DNA of 64,000 nucleotides, from NCBI GenBank assembly GCA_946408825.1, contig CAMJTU010000014.1:17175-81174 (forward strand). Reading direction: 5' to 3'. Origin of the DNA: an uncultured Planctomycetaceae bacterium (GTDB lineage Bacteria > Planctomycetota > Planctomycetia > Pirellulales > Thermoguttaceae). The notes beneath the pieces were generated by a model. That model saw nothing but the letters and a program-made list of their open reading frames with translations, ran no database searches and was not told the origin of the DNA. A program made the translations under genes and the position numbers. The first letter of the stretch is position 1. Each line of letters begins with the position of its first letter. Shown here piece by piece: positions 43,563 to 52,571 of this stretch.

Positions 43563-43597
43563 GTCTGACGTCGTCGGCTCGTCCGACGGCGTCAGAC
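43563..43597. other. Long inverted repeat between tRNA-Ser and the hydrolase gene
   Basis: A 15-bp stem with one G-T pair (43563-43577 with 43583-43597) and a 5-base loop. The T run lies before it and not after, so it is not a standard plus-strand terminator; it ends 20 bases before the next coding start. It may be a processing site or a translation-control hairpin. Confidence 0.5.
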
Positions 43598-43616
43598 GCG
43601 AATGGATTCAATATTT

Positions 43617-44801
43617 ATGAAACGAACGTTTTTGGACTTTAAACGATCTTTCGGCGTCGTTCTTTGTTTGACGTTCCTCTGCTTTCTTACCGCGTTTTCG
43701 TCAAACGTCGGCGCGCAGGGCGACCGTGAATTTGGACGACGCGTCGCGCGCGTCGTCCAATCGGTTCCTAACGTTCTAGCGAATCAATCGTCGCGTTCGC
43801 TTAACGAGGCGGCTGTTCCGTTTCCTTCGGGGGGCGGTCTGTCGTCTGAGGTCGTCGTTGGCTCGCGCTCGATTTACCGCGTCGGGGTCCAGAATATTTC
43901 TTGGCGTTCCCACGAGGGCAGAAACTATCGCGCGATTGTCTATCATCCGACGACTCCTCCCGTCGCCGGTTCTAAATTCGGCGTCGTGATCTACTCGCAC
44001 GGACTCGGCGCTTCTCCTGAGGAATTTGGCTATCTTGGACGCGCGTGGGCGTCTCGCGGCGTCGTGACCTTGACGCTTCATCATCCGGAGACGGACGAAT
44101 CTGTTTGGCGCGGCAAGGCGCGTCCGATGGCGGCGCTCAAGGAAGCGTATCGCAAATACTGGCCGAGTCGTGACCGTGCGAAGGCGATTCGCGCCGCGAT
44201 CGATTATATTTACGACTCCCACTATAGTCCCGGTCCGCTTGGTTCCGACGTTGATTTGGGTAGGATTGCAGTCGCAGGGAACGATCTCGGCGCGTTGGGC
44301 GCGCTCCTCGTCGCGGGACAGCTTCCGCCCGACAACGGACCGTCGCTTCGCGACGATCGCGTCGCCGCCGTTCTCGCGCTGTCGCCGCCGGTTTTCTGCG
44401 AAGAGCGTCAGGGCGCGCGCGTTTATTCAGGAATTTCCGCGCCCCTCATGGTCGTGACGGGAACGAAGGACGACGGAATCGTCGGCTCGACAAAGGCCTA
44501 TCAACGTCGTCTTCCTTACGACAGCGTTCGCAAGAGCGACCGCTATTTAGTCGTGCTTAACGGCGGCGACCATCGCGTCTATGGGCGGCGCGTCATTGGT
44601 TCTGACACGTCTTATCACGAAACGATAGCCGCCGCGACCGCCGACTATTTAAGCGCCTATCTTTTGAGCGACTACGACGTCCTTATGGCGTTGCGTCAAT
44701 ACGGTTCGGCAACTTCGCTTGGAAACGCGAGCGTAGAAAAAGCGTTGACGCCCTTTTCGTTCGGCGATATCGAGACGGTCGGCATGGCCCCGAGACGTTG
44801 A
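43617..44801 (+). CDS. Secreted alpha/beta hydrolase of the chlorophyllase/PAF-acetylhydrolase type, atypical nucleophile
   Basis: About 394 residues with a signal peptide (FGVVLCLTFLCFLTAFSS, cut near VGAQ). The fold markers are GVVIYSHGLGASPEEFGYLG (oxyanion loop, near 125), the nucleophile elbow IAVAGNDLGALGALLVAG near 218, the acid region MVVTGTKDDGIVG near 280 and the His region VVLNGGDHRVYG near 315. Relatives have GHSFGG at the elbow; here the Ser is Asp (GNDLG), as in epoxide hydrolases and haloalkane dehalogenases. It could be an inactive relative or an enzyme of different chemistry. I use ATG 43617 because a hairpin ends at 43597 and the alternative ATG at 43602 is very close to it. 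Confidence 0.75.
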   Translation: MKRTFLDFKRSFGVVLCLTFLCFLTAFSSNVGAQGDREFGRRVARVVQSVPNVLANQSSRSLNEAAVPFPSGGGLSSEVVVGSRSIYRVGVQNISWRSHEGRNYRAIVYHPTTPPVAGSKFGVVIYSHGLGASPEEFGYLGRAWASRGVVTLTLHHPETDESVWRGKARPMAALKEAYRKYWPSRDRAKAIRAAIDYIYDSHYSPGPLGSDVDLGRIAVAGNDLGALGALLVAGQLPPDNGPSLRDDRVAAVLALSPPVFCEERQGARVYSGISAPLMVVTGTKDDGIVGSTKAYQRRLPYDSVRKSDRYLVVLNGGDHRVYGRRVIGSDTSYHETIAAATADYLSAYLLSDYDVLMALRQYGSATSLGNASVEKALTPFSFGDIETVGMAPRR

Positions 44802-44822
44802 GGCGCTTTGAGAACATAACAT

Positions 44823-44860
44823 GCAAAGGGCGCTTTCCTTCAGAGGAGAGCGCCCTTTGC
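44823..44860 (+). terminator. Terminator after the alpha/beta hydrolase
   Basis: A 16-bp stem with one G-T pair (44823-44838 with 44845-44860), 6-base loop. No long T run follows, but position and stability suit a terminator. Confidence 0.65.
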
Positions 44861-45084
44861 GTTAATGCGCGTTTCATTTTTTTCCAGCGTCTCGGAGTTG
44901 TTTTTCTTTTTTTACCGTCGCATTGTCGCGAGCGTGATCGTCGCCGATTTTTTTAGGGATTGGGCTTGTCCTCTCGAGGCGTTTTTTCTATCCTAACGCA
45001 CGGCTTTTTCTCGTTCTGCCGACGGCGTCGAAAGAACGAGGAGAGTCGGTTGTAACCGCGCAAAATTGCGGGAATCGTTTCGAC

Positions 45085-48000
45085 ATGGAGGCGCTTAACG
45101 ATTTCCACTTTTTGCCGCGCGACTCCCCAAAAATCCCGTTCGCCTGTCGTATCCGTATGTCGTTGCGACGTCGTTTCGCACAAATCCTGAATTGCCGCTT
45201 ACGCGATCGCCGAGCATTCCAAGTTCGGACGATTACGGCGTCGTTACGCCCTAGCGTTTACGCGGCGATTTTCTTTGCGCTTACGGGAAGTCTTCTGACT
45301 CTTAACGCTCTCTACGCAGGCGATTCGCCGTATGACTCCGGCGCGCGCTCCTCTTTTCTGACAGGCTCGGGGGACGGCGTCGTGTATGACGGAAGCTCGT
45401 CCGGATTGCTGCAGAATATGGTTTTCCCCCAGGATTCGACGATTGACGCAACCGAAGACGTCGCGCTGGATCCATTGACGCCGACGCCGGAAAATCAGGC
45501 GCTCGCGGATCGATATGAGAAGAAAACGATCAACGGAGCGACTCTTTACGCGCCGACGCCGTCAGTGAGCGCCGATCCGATTGCGATTTCGGCGCAGTAT
45601 GGCTGGAAGGGGGCGTCCGACGATTTCGGCGAGGTCTACGTTCTCTACGGCGATTGCCGAGTTGAACAGGGCGCCGGCAGGGCGTCGGCTCCGAAGGGCG
45701 TCGTTTGGATCGCTCGCAATCAGGAGATGAAGTCGAACGGCGCCGATATTACCGGAACTTCCGTCTGGCTCTACCTCGCTCAGGACGAGACCGGAACGAT
45801 TCAACTCGACTTGAATTCGGTCTGTCCCTATGCGAAGTCAGACGGCGCGACGTGGCTCGGACGGTTCGTTTCCCTCAAAGACGTCGATTTACGCATCGCG
45901 TTTCCGGGCGAAAACCAACTTCTTCCCGATGAAATTTACGGACTTGCGTCGCGTTCCCTTAAAGCGGCCGTCAACGCCTCGTCGCGCGGCGGTCTCTTCG
46001 GACAAAGCGCGCAGCCGACGAAACGCGCGGCCTCGGAGGAACTGCGCGTTCCTCAGGAGCCCGTCTCCCTTAAGACGGACGACGGAATCCTCGGATGGTC
46101 TCTCACCGGCGACGGAGACACGGTCGCGACGATTCCCGAGACTTCTCTCGTCACGGAGTATCGGGACGCCGTCAAGCCGAAGACGACGGAAGCGCCGCGT
46201 CGCCGTTTGCGGTTTTCGTCGCGTTACGACAACGAGTATTCCATTTCGGGCGCGCAGAACGCGAGCGAAGGCGGTAAGAACGTCTTCGTTATCTCGAACG
46301 GATTCACGTTAGTTGTTCAAGGAATAGGTCTTAACGACGAAACGATCGGAGATACGCTCGAACTTTCCGCGGACCAAGCTATGGTCTGGACGAGCGCCGG
46401 TCAGAATCTTGGCGATATTACGACGCCGAGCGACGTCGATTTTGAAATATATCTTGAAGGCGCCGTCGTTTTCCGACTTGGCGACAACGTCGTTTATGCC
46501 GATAGAATGTATTACGACGTCAAGAATTACGTCGGCGTCATTGAAGACGCGGAAATGTACGCGCACGCGCCGGGCGACGAGGACGCCGTTTTTCGATTGG
46601 GCGCGAAGAAAATCACGCAGCAGGGGTATAATTCGATTTACGCGGATTCCGCATGGGTCTCCACGAGTCAGATGGGGCGTCCGAATTATCGACTTCAGGC
46701 GAATTCGCTCGTTGCGGAGACGCGTAGCGCGCCGCTGCGCGACGCGGCGACGGGAGATATTTTGGTCGATCCGAAAACAGGCATGGCGTTGACGGACGAC
46801 AAAACGTTTCTTGTCGCGGAAAATAATTTCGTCTCCGTCGGGAATTTGCCAATCCTCTACTGGCCTTGGATGGCGACCGAGGTCAGCGCCGACAGATCGC
46901 TCTATCTCCGATATCTGAAATTCGGTCACGATAAGGCGTTGGGAACGCAAATTCTCACTTCGTGGAACCTGTATCAGATTCTTGGAATGACGAAAACGCG
47001 CCCGGAGGGAACGAGTTGGGATTTAAATCTCGATTATCTTTCTCGTCGCGGATTCGGTCATGGCACGACGTTCCAATATGAACGCGATTCTATTTTCGGC
47101 TGGAATACGCGCGCGGTCGGAACGCTCAATTATTACGGAATTAGCGACCGAGGACGCGACAATCTCGGCTATGGACGTCGTTCGCTCGAACATCCTCATA
47201 AATATCGATATCGCGGAATATGGAAGCACCGGCAAGAACTTGGCGCGCTTGATTGCGGTCTGGGACTCTGCGACAACTGCTGTATTCGCGACGGTTGGAC
47301 CTTTACCGGACAGTTTGGCAAATCGAGCGACCGTAACTATTTGCCTCAGTTCTTTGAAGAAGAATGGAACACGTCGTCGAATCCGATTACGAGCCTGGAA
47401 CTCAAGAGAACGGTGAACAACCGTTCGTTGAGCTTTATGGGAAGTTTTCGTACCGACAAATTCTATACCCAGACTAGCTGGCTGCCGCGTTTCGATCATT
47501 ACTGGCTTGGACAGGCGCTCGGCGAATCTCCCTTTGTTTGGTACGAACACACGAAGGTCGGTTTCGCGCAGTTCCGCGTCGCCGACGCTCCTTACGACGT
47601 CGCCGATCGGGACCTCTTCCGCTATCTCGACTGGGAACTGGCGACTGATTCGGCGAACAACGACGTCTATAATTCGTCGCGACTTCAAAGGGACAGCCTC
47701 GTCTTTTCAACGCGCCATGAGATCGACCTTCCTATCCAAGCAGGCCCTCTCAAGGCGACTCCTTACGCGCTTGGCGAATACGGTTTTTGGGGACGCGGCG
47801 TCGATCGGAAGAACATAAGTCGCGTTTACGGACAGCTTGGCGTTCGTTTGAACCTTCCTATCTGGAAGGTCGATACGGACGTCGAGAGCAAAACGTGGTA
47901 TGTCAACGGCGTCGCGCACAAGATGAACCTCGTCGCCGATTTCTCCTATACGGACGCGAGCAAGAATTTCGACGACCTCGTTCTTTTCGATCAAATCGAC

Positions 48001-48756
48001 GACTTCCAAATCGAGGATTTCCGTCGTCGGTATTCCGTCACGACGTTTGCGGGCAAGGGCGCGGGATTTTCCGACGCCATACCTCTTCGGTTTGACGAGC
48101 GTTATTACGCGATCCGTTCCGGACTGCTCGAAGGAAACGTAACGTCGCCGTCGACGGAACTCGTCGACGAACAGATGCTCGTGCGACTCGCGTGGAATAA
48201 CCGCTGGCAAACGAAACGCGGCCCCGCGGACGCGCGTCGCGTCGTCGACTGGATTACGTTTAACGCAGGCATTAATCTCTATCCGAAAAATCGTCATAAC
48301 TTCGGTAAAGTTCCCGGCTTCATCGACTTCGACGCGACGTGGCAGGTCGGCGATCGCTTCGCCGTTTTATCCTCGGGGCTTTACGACGTTTGGGGAACGG
48401 GTCAGAAGATCACGCGACTCGGCGTTCAACGTCGGCGTCCGGGACTCAGTTCATGCTATCTTGGAATCGACCGACTTGACGGACCGATTGATTCGACATA
48501 TTTGAATTTTGGACTGACTTATCGCACGTCGGAACGTTGGGGATTGGGCTTCAGCAATTCTTACGATTTAAGCGAAGGCATTAATGCCGGTCAGAGGGTT
48601 TCGATTAGTCGCATCGGCGAATCTTTCGTCTTCACGCTCGGCGCGAGCCGGAACGAGAGCAAGGACAACTGGGGCGTCAGTTTGTCGGTCGAACCGAATT
48701 TCATGTTTGATAAAAACCGAAGAGAAGACGGCGTCCTCGGACTAGGCTCCATGTGA
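45085..48756 (+). CDS. LptD-like outer-membrane assembly protein
   Basis: Up to 1223 residues. A hydrophobic signal (VYAAIFFALTGSLLTLNALYA) lies near residue 60 of the longest frame, so the real start may be ATG 45157. An OstA/LptA-like periplasmic part follows (about 400-520: LELSADQAMVW, VVYADRMYYDVKNYVGVIEDA, YADSAWVSTSQMG). Then comes NNFVSVGNLPILYWPWM, the usual entry of LptD, and a C-terminal beta-barrel to the end with many aromatic strand ends (YERDSIFGWNTRAVGTLNYYG). LptD inserts lipopolysaccharide into the outer leaflet; planctomycete genomes often carry such long forms. A Cys-rich loop (LCDNCCIRDG) may form disulphides. The lptA, lptE and transport ATPase genes are not nearby. Confidence 0.8.
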   Translation: MEALNDFHFLPRDSPKIPFACRIRMSLRRRFAQILNCRLRDRRAFQVRTITASLRPSVYAAIFFALTGSLLTLNALYAGDSPYDSGARSSFLTGSGDGVVYDGSSSGLLQNMVFPQDSTIDATEDVALDPLTPTPENQALADRYEKKTINGATLYAPTPSVSADPIAISAQYGWKGASDDFGEVYVLYGDCRVEQGAGRASAPKGVVWIARNQEMKSNGADITGTSVWLYLAQDETGTIQLDLNSVCPYAKSDGATWLGRFVSLKDVDLRIAFPGENQLLPDEIYGLASRSLKAAVNASSRGGLFGQSAQPTKRAASEELRVPQEPVSLKTDDGILGWSLTGDGDTVATIPETSLVTEYRDAVKPKTTEAPRRRLRFSSRYDNEYSISGAQNASEGGKNVFVISNGFTLVVQGIGLNDETIGDTLELSADQAMVWTSAGQNLGDITTPSDVDFEIYLEGAVVFRLGDNVVYADRMYYDVKNYVGVIEDAEMYAHAPGDEDAVFRLGAKKITQQGYNSIYADSAWVSTSQMGRPNYRLQANSLVAETRSAPLRDAATGDILVDPKTGMALTDDKTFLVAENNFVSVGNLPILYWPWMATEVSADRSLYLRYLKFGHDKALGTQILTSWNLYQILGMTKTRPEGTSWDLNLDYLSRRGFGHGTTFQYERDSIFGWNTRAVGTLNYYGISDRGRDNLGYGRRSLEHPHKYRYRGIWKHRQELGALDCGLGLCDNCCIRDGWTFTGQFGKSSDRNYLPQFFEEEWNTSSNPITSLELKRTVNNRSLSFMGSFRTDKFYTQTSWLPRFDHYWLGQALGESPFVWYEHTKVGFAQFRVADAPYDVADRDLFRYLDWELATDSANNDVYNSSRLQRDSLVFSTRHEIDLPIQAGPLKATPYALGEYGFWGRGVDRKNISRVYGQLGVRLNLPIWKVDTDVESKTWYVNGVAHKMNLVADFSYTDASKNFDDLVLFDQIDDFQIEDFRRRYSVTTFAGKGAGFSDAIPLRFDERYYAIRSGLLEGNVTSPSTELVDEQMLVRLAWNNRWQTKRGPADARRVVDWITFNAGINLYPKNRHNFGKVPGFIDFDATWQVGDRFAVLSSGLYDVWGTGQKITRLGVQRRRPGLSSCYLGIDRLDGPIDSTYLNFGLTYRTSERWGLGFSNSYDLSEGINAGQRVSISRIGESFVFTLGASRNESKDNWGVSLSVEPNFMFDKNRREDGVLGLGSM

Positions 48757-48817
48757 CGACCTATCCCGGTCGGATAAGGCGCGTTTAACGAATTAGAATC
48801 GAATCTTCTCGCGACGC

Positions 48818-48914
48818 TTTACTTTGTCCGTTTCATTTTTTATAATCGACCTAGTTTCCGACGAACGGCGTTCGCCGGAATTTGACTGAAGGCGCGCCGA
48901 CGAGGCGTTTTTTT
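48818..48914 (+). promoter_or_regulatory. Promoter and hairpin leader of the isomerase gene
   Basis: TTTACT (48818-48823), 17-base spacer, TATAAT (48841-48846). The leader then shows an 11-bp hairpin with one mismatch (48856-48866 with 48870-48880) and a small GC stem (CGCC/GGCG, 48895-48907) followed by TTTTTTT. The T-run hairpin may end RNA from the upstream gene or attenuate this one. Confidence 0.45.
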
Positions 48915-48956
48915 CGGAACGTTCTTCTTTCTGACTCTTTTAAAAGGATTAAACCT

Positions 48957-49832
48957 ATGCAAATGACAAGACGTGAAGCGCTACGCGCCGCGCTGGTTAG
49001 CGGCGTCGCCGCCGTCGGCGCTACGGGAGGGTTTTCTATGGCGGATGAAACGAAAAAATATGAGATTCCCGAAGGTTTCAAGGGCGATATTAAGCAGTCG
49101 GTCTGCAAATGGTGCTTCGGCTCGTATCCGATGGCGGAATTCTGCGACGTCGTTAAGAGCATGGGACTGGTTGGAATCGATCTTGTCGATTGGAAAGACT
49201 GGCAACTTGTTCGCGACCATGGTCTGACCGTGACGATGGGCAATATTCCCGAGGTTCAGATTCGCGTCGGAATTAACCGAGTCGAGAATCACGAACGTAT
49301 TATCGCGTCCTATGAGAAGTATATCCCGATGGCGGCGGAACTTGGCGTTCCGAACGTGATTTCTCTTTCGGGCGATCGTAAGGGCATGGATCCGCAGGAA
49401 GGGCTCAAGAACTGCATTACGGCGCTCAAGAAGGTCGCGACGATTGCGGAAAAGAACAAGGTTAACGTCTGCCTCGAACTCCTCAACTCCAAGGATCACG
49501 ACGACTATATGGCCGATTCTGTCCAGTGGGGAATCGATCTTATCAAAGGCGTGGGTAGCGAGCGCGTTAAGATTCTTTTCGATATTTACCACATGCACCG
49601 TATGGAAGGGGACGTTATCAACAATATCCGTCGCGCCTACGATTGCATTGGGCATTTCCACACCGCGGGCAATCCCGGTCGCCAAGATCTCGACGATCAG
49701 CAGGAACTCTATTATCCCGCGATTATGCGCGCTATTAAGGCTCTTGGATTCAAAGGATACGTCGCTCACGAATTTTCGCCAAAGCACGGTCTCGATTCGC
49801 TCTATGAAGCGATTAAACTGAGCGACGTTTGA
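48957..49832 (+). CDS. Sugar-phosphate isomerase/epimerase-like TIM barrel (hydroxypyruvate isomerase-like), Tat signal
   Basis: 291 residues. The start MTRREALRAALVSG is a twin-arginine-type signal, so the protein is probably exported folded. The barrel is of the AP endonuclease 2/xylose isomerase-like family: VVKSMGLVGIDLVD, MAAELGVPNVISLSGDRKG, VNVCLELLNSKDHDDYM with the metal-binding Glu, KILFDIYHMHRMEGDV with Asp and His, IGHFHTAGNPGRQDL and VAHEFSP with the last Glu. This order is as in hydroxypyruvate isomerase (Hyi). Planctomycetes have many exported members acting on sugars. RBS AAAAGGA before ATG 48957. The substrate is not known. Confidence 0.85.
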   Translation: MQMTRREALRAALVSGVAAVGATGGFSMADETKKYEIPEGFKGDIKQSVCKWCFGSYPMAEFCDVVKSMGLVGIDLVDWKDWQLVRDHGLTVTMGNIPEVQIRVGINRVENHERIIASYEKYIPMAAELGVPNVISLSGDRKGMDPQEGLKNCITALKKVATIAEKNKVNVCLELLNSKDHDDYMADSVQWGIDLIKGVGSERVKILFDIYHMHRMEGDVINNIRRAYDCIGHFHTAGNPGRQDLDDQQELYYPAIMRAIKALGFKGYVAHEFSPKHGLDSLYEAIKLSDV

Positions 49833-49866
49833 CGTCGCGGCGCCTTTTCAGAAAAGGTTAAATAAA

Positions 49867-49907
49867 AAACTCGGTCGCGTTCCAGTGTTTGGGGCGCGAC
49901 CGAGTTT
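49867..49907. terminator. Bidirectional terminator between convergent genes
   Basis: A 13-bp perfect stem (49867-49879 with 49895-49907), with A6 before it (T6 on the minus strand), between the isomerase gene and cinA. A short TTTT follows at 49911-49914. Confidence 0.8.
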
Positions 49908-49930
49908 GCGTTTTGGGACGACGTCTGAGA

Positions 49931-51337
49931 CTATTGGTTTTTCAAGAGGATTTCCATCGCACGGTTGCAGAAGAGCGCGTCGATCATGGCGGGCTGACCT
50001 CCGAACGAGAACGTGTCGCGCCGCATGACGGGTTCCTTCGGATCGCGAAAATCGACGAAGGCGACGTCGACGAAACCGGAGGACGTGTTGGCGTCTTCCA
50101 ACGCGCAAGGGTAGGGGCCGATCGCAACGAGGTAGTCGACCGTCTGACCGCGTCGCTCGGCGTCGTAGAGGCGGAGAAGTTCCTTGGACACGGGCGCGCC
50201 GTCGATATAGAACGAGGAAGAAAATGTTTCCCGGGCGTTGCGGCCTTTGCGAAGAGACTCTGGCGTCGTGGACGAATCTCCGAACAAACGCGTAAATTCG
50301 TCGACGTCGGAACCTCCAAAGACGCGTCCGAACGCTAGCACGTCCGCGTCGAGAAGTCCGGCGAGCTTGCCGCGCGTGCCCCATTCCAAGACGCCGACTT
50401 TACGACATTGCGGACGCAGATTGTTTCCGAGCGCTTGGGCGAGCGTTTCGTCGTCTTCGCCGAAGACATAGTCGCCGACGCTTGCAAAGATTTCACCCGA
50501 AATATCGTCGATCTGTTTGTCACATACTTCTTCCGTTTGACCCTCGGCAAAGATACGAAGCGTTATGACGCTCTCCTTCGCCGTTATGCCGACCGTCGGG
50601 AAATGGTCGCGATCGACGAGACCGGGCAATTTGGCCTCGACCACGCTCTCGCCGAGACCGAAAGTGTGGATTAATTTGGTCCGGTAGACGGTTCGATTAT
50701 TTCCCAACGTGTGATCGAGATAGCGTTCGACGGCGGCGCGTCCTTCGTCGCCTTTCCACATTTCGTAAAGTTCGGCGGGAACGCCTGGAAACGTGAGAAA
50801 GACGAACTCGCCGTCAAGATCGTCGCCGCTCTTGAGCTTTCCCGTCGTTATAGGAAAGTCGGGAAGGGCGCGGCGCTTCTGTTCGACGACGAAACCGGGC
50901 GCGGTTCCGTTTGGATTGTAAATCACGCGCGAATTTTTTGGCACGTATGCCTGGCTACGATTCGATTCGGGCATTTCCCGCCCGCGCCTTTTAAAAAGCT
51001 CCGTCGTGTGTTCAAAGGACGGTTGGTCGAAAACCAATTCGACGCCGAGAACCTTCGCCGCCGCTTGACGCGTTAAATCGTCTTGCGTGGGACCGAGTCC
51101 GCCGGTGCAAACGACCACGTCGGCGCGGCGTAGCGCGACGGCAAACGCTTCCGTCATCGCCTTCATATCGTCGCAGACCGTCGTATGATAAAGAGTGCGA
51201 ACGCCGATTTCCGCAAGGGAACGGCTCAAAAACGACGAGTTCGTATCAAGAATATAGCCGGAAACGATTTCGTCTCCCACAGAGATAATCTCCGCGACAA
51301 CGCGTCTAGATCGGCGTTCTATGTTTTGATCTGTCAT
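49931..51337 (-). CDS. CinA-family protein with an eroded C-terminal amidase site
   Basis: 468 residues against the usual 410-420. The N-terminal MoCF/COG1058 domain is intact: EIISVGDEIVSGYILDTNSSFL, CTGGLGPTQDDLTRQAAA (the latter binds the nucleotide in ADP-ribose pyrophosphatase-type CinA) and a FPGVPAELYEMW segment. The C-terminal CinA domain, normally a nicotinamide-mononucleotide deamidase, begins near 300. Its catalytic ESCTGG is replaced by EWGTRGK near residue 315, so the Ser nucleophile is missing. Later motifs are also weak, though an SFGGQPAMIDA end remains. The likely surviving function is the N-terminal pyrophosphatase. An ATG start at 51337 is used; a TTG lies directly upstream. 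Confidence 0.8.
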   Translation of the reverse strand: MTDQNIERRSRRVVAEIISVGDEIVSGYILDTNSSFLSRSLAEIGVRTLYHTTVCDDMKAMTEAFAVALRRADVVVCTGGLGPTQDDLTRQAAAKVLGVELVFDQPSFEHTTELFKRRGREMPESNRSQAYVPKNSRVIYNPNGTAPGFVVEQKRRALPDFPITTGKLKSGDDLDGEFVFLTFPGVPAELYEMWKGDEGRAAVERYLDHTLGNNRTVYRTKLIHTFGLGESVVEAKLPGLVDRDHFPTVGITAKESVITLRIFAEGQTEEVCDKQIDDISGEIFASVGDYVFGEDDETLAQALGNNLRPQCRKVGVLEWGTRGKLAGLLDADVLAFGRVFGGSDVDEFTRLFGDSSTTPESLRKGRNARETFSSSFYIDGAPVSKELLRLYDAERRGQTVDYLVAIGPYPCALEDANTSSGFVDVAFVDFRDPKEPVMRRDTFSFGGQPAMIDALFCNRAMEILLKNQ

Positions 51338-51433
51338 CAAGATAGGCGTGTTTTCAATAAGGTTGAATAAGAAAACTAACGTCGTCGCGTCGATATCGAG
51401 CGACGACGTCGGCGACCTTCAAAATCGCTCAGG

Positions 51434-52504
51434 TCACGGCGAGGCCATGATCATGAGCGAGAACGTGTTCGACCAGAAATTGTCAGAATCAGGCGTGAAC
51501 TCGAAACTCAGCGAGTTAGCGGAACGCTTCGGCAACGCGGCTTTCAGCGAGGCGCGCTCCATTTCTCGAGCGAGAGGCGCGAGACTGTATTTCTCAACAA
51601 TCGGAGAAGGAAGCCCGAAAAGCGAACCGCCGTCGTCATAAAGCGCGTCGATGAGTTTATCGCCGAGCGTTTCCAGCGATTTTCGGGCGTCTTCGGCGCG
51701 TTCGGGAGTCGTAAAGACAAGCGAACCTTTAATAGAGAAACGATTGACGTCGATGGAAACGTTGAACTGCTGAAAATATGATTTGAAGGATTCAAGTCCC
51801 GTTTTATATTCCTCGAACGAGTCCTCGCTCGCCGCGCCCGCTTTCACGAGGGCTGCATGCACGTCTTCATAAAACTTTTGGATATCGAAACGCGAACAGA
51901 AAATTTGAATTGCGCCAGACGCCTCGCTTTGATAAAAACGCTTCAACGGGGAATTAACGTTGGACTTGAATTCTTTATAGATTTTAGCGTCCTCGGCCGG
52001 GTCGGTCGCAAAGGCGCAGCCCTTGGACGTTTTGACGGGTTTCAGAGGGGTCGTCGCTAGAAACGGCGCCGTGCGCGCTTGGATTTCTTTCTGAGAACCG
52101 GGGATTAAGACTCGGAAGGAGTTGTCGGTTTGGTTCTGAACGATTATGAAAATTTCACGAACGTTCAAGGCGTCGCGATACTGTTCGAACGTTTCTACGT
52201 TTTCTTTGATCGCGTCGATAGCGACGTTAATTTCGCGCCGTCCTGTTTTGATTTTCGCGGCGCTGAAACCTCGTTCTTTCATGAATCGCACGTAGACCTC
52301 GTCAAGCGTTTTTGCGAGCGTCTGGGAATTGACGGCGGTAAGGTCGACGCGAACCACTAAGAACGTTTTATCGTTGACTTGATCTTCGACGCGGCTGTAG
52401 GCGGTCGCAAGGAGCGAAGGCGCGCTTTGGGCGAAGAGCGACGTCGGAACGAGCGCGCTAACGCCGAGGAGAAAGGATAGAAGAATCGAATATTTAGGAG
52501 TCAT
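51434..52504 (-). CDS. Secreted protein of unknown function (paralogue of the upstream gene)
   Basis: 356 residues with a signal peptide (ILLSFLLGVSALVPTSLFA). The first part, FLVVRVDLTAVNSQTLAKTL, and the later EIFIIVQNQTDNSFRVLIP align with the same parts of the protein at 52572-53909 (LFVARLDLDRIDYDVFNESL and VYYVVQTTRGDGACFIAP). The two are therefore duplicated secreted proteins. The fold resembles periplasmic or lipoprotein DUF-type alpha/beta domains; no catalytic motif is seen. ATG 52504 is chosen because the signal begins there; the frame is open 168 bases further upstream and overlaps the neighbour. It lies 67 bases after that neighbour's stop and is likely co-transcribed. Confidence 0.7.
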   Translation of the reverse strand: MTPKYSILLSFLLGVSALVPTSLFAQSAPSLLATAYSRVEDQVNDKTFLVVRVDLTAVNSQTLAKTLDEVYVRFMKERGFSAAKIKTGRREINVAIDAIKENVETFEQYRDALNVREIFIIVQNQTDNSFRVLIPGSQKEIQARTAPFLATTPLKPVKTSKGCAFATDPAEDAKIYKEFKSNVNSPLKRFYQSEASGAIQIFCSRFDIQKFYEDVHAALVKAGAASEDSFEEYKTGLESFKSYFQQFNVSIDVNRFSIKGSLVFTTPERAEDARKSLETLGDKLIDALYDDGGSLFGLPSPIVEKYSLAPLAREMERASLKAALPKRSANSLSFEFTPDSDNFWSNTFSLMIMASP

Positions 52505-52571
52505 GAGGGCGTCTCTTAATCGTTTAAAGGGGAACGCGATAAATCGCGGTCGGGAGGATGACGAAAGAGCG

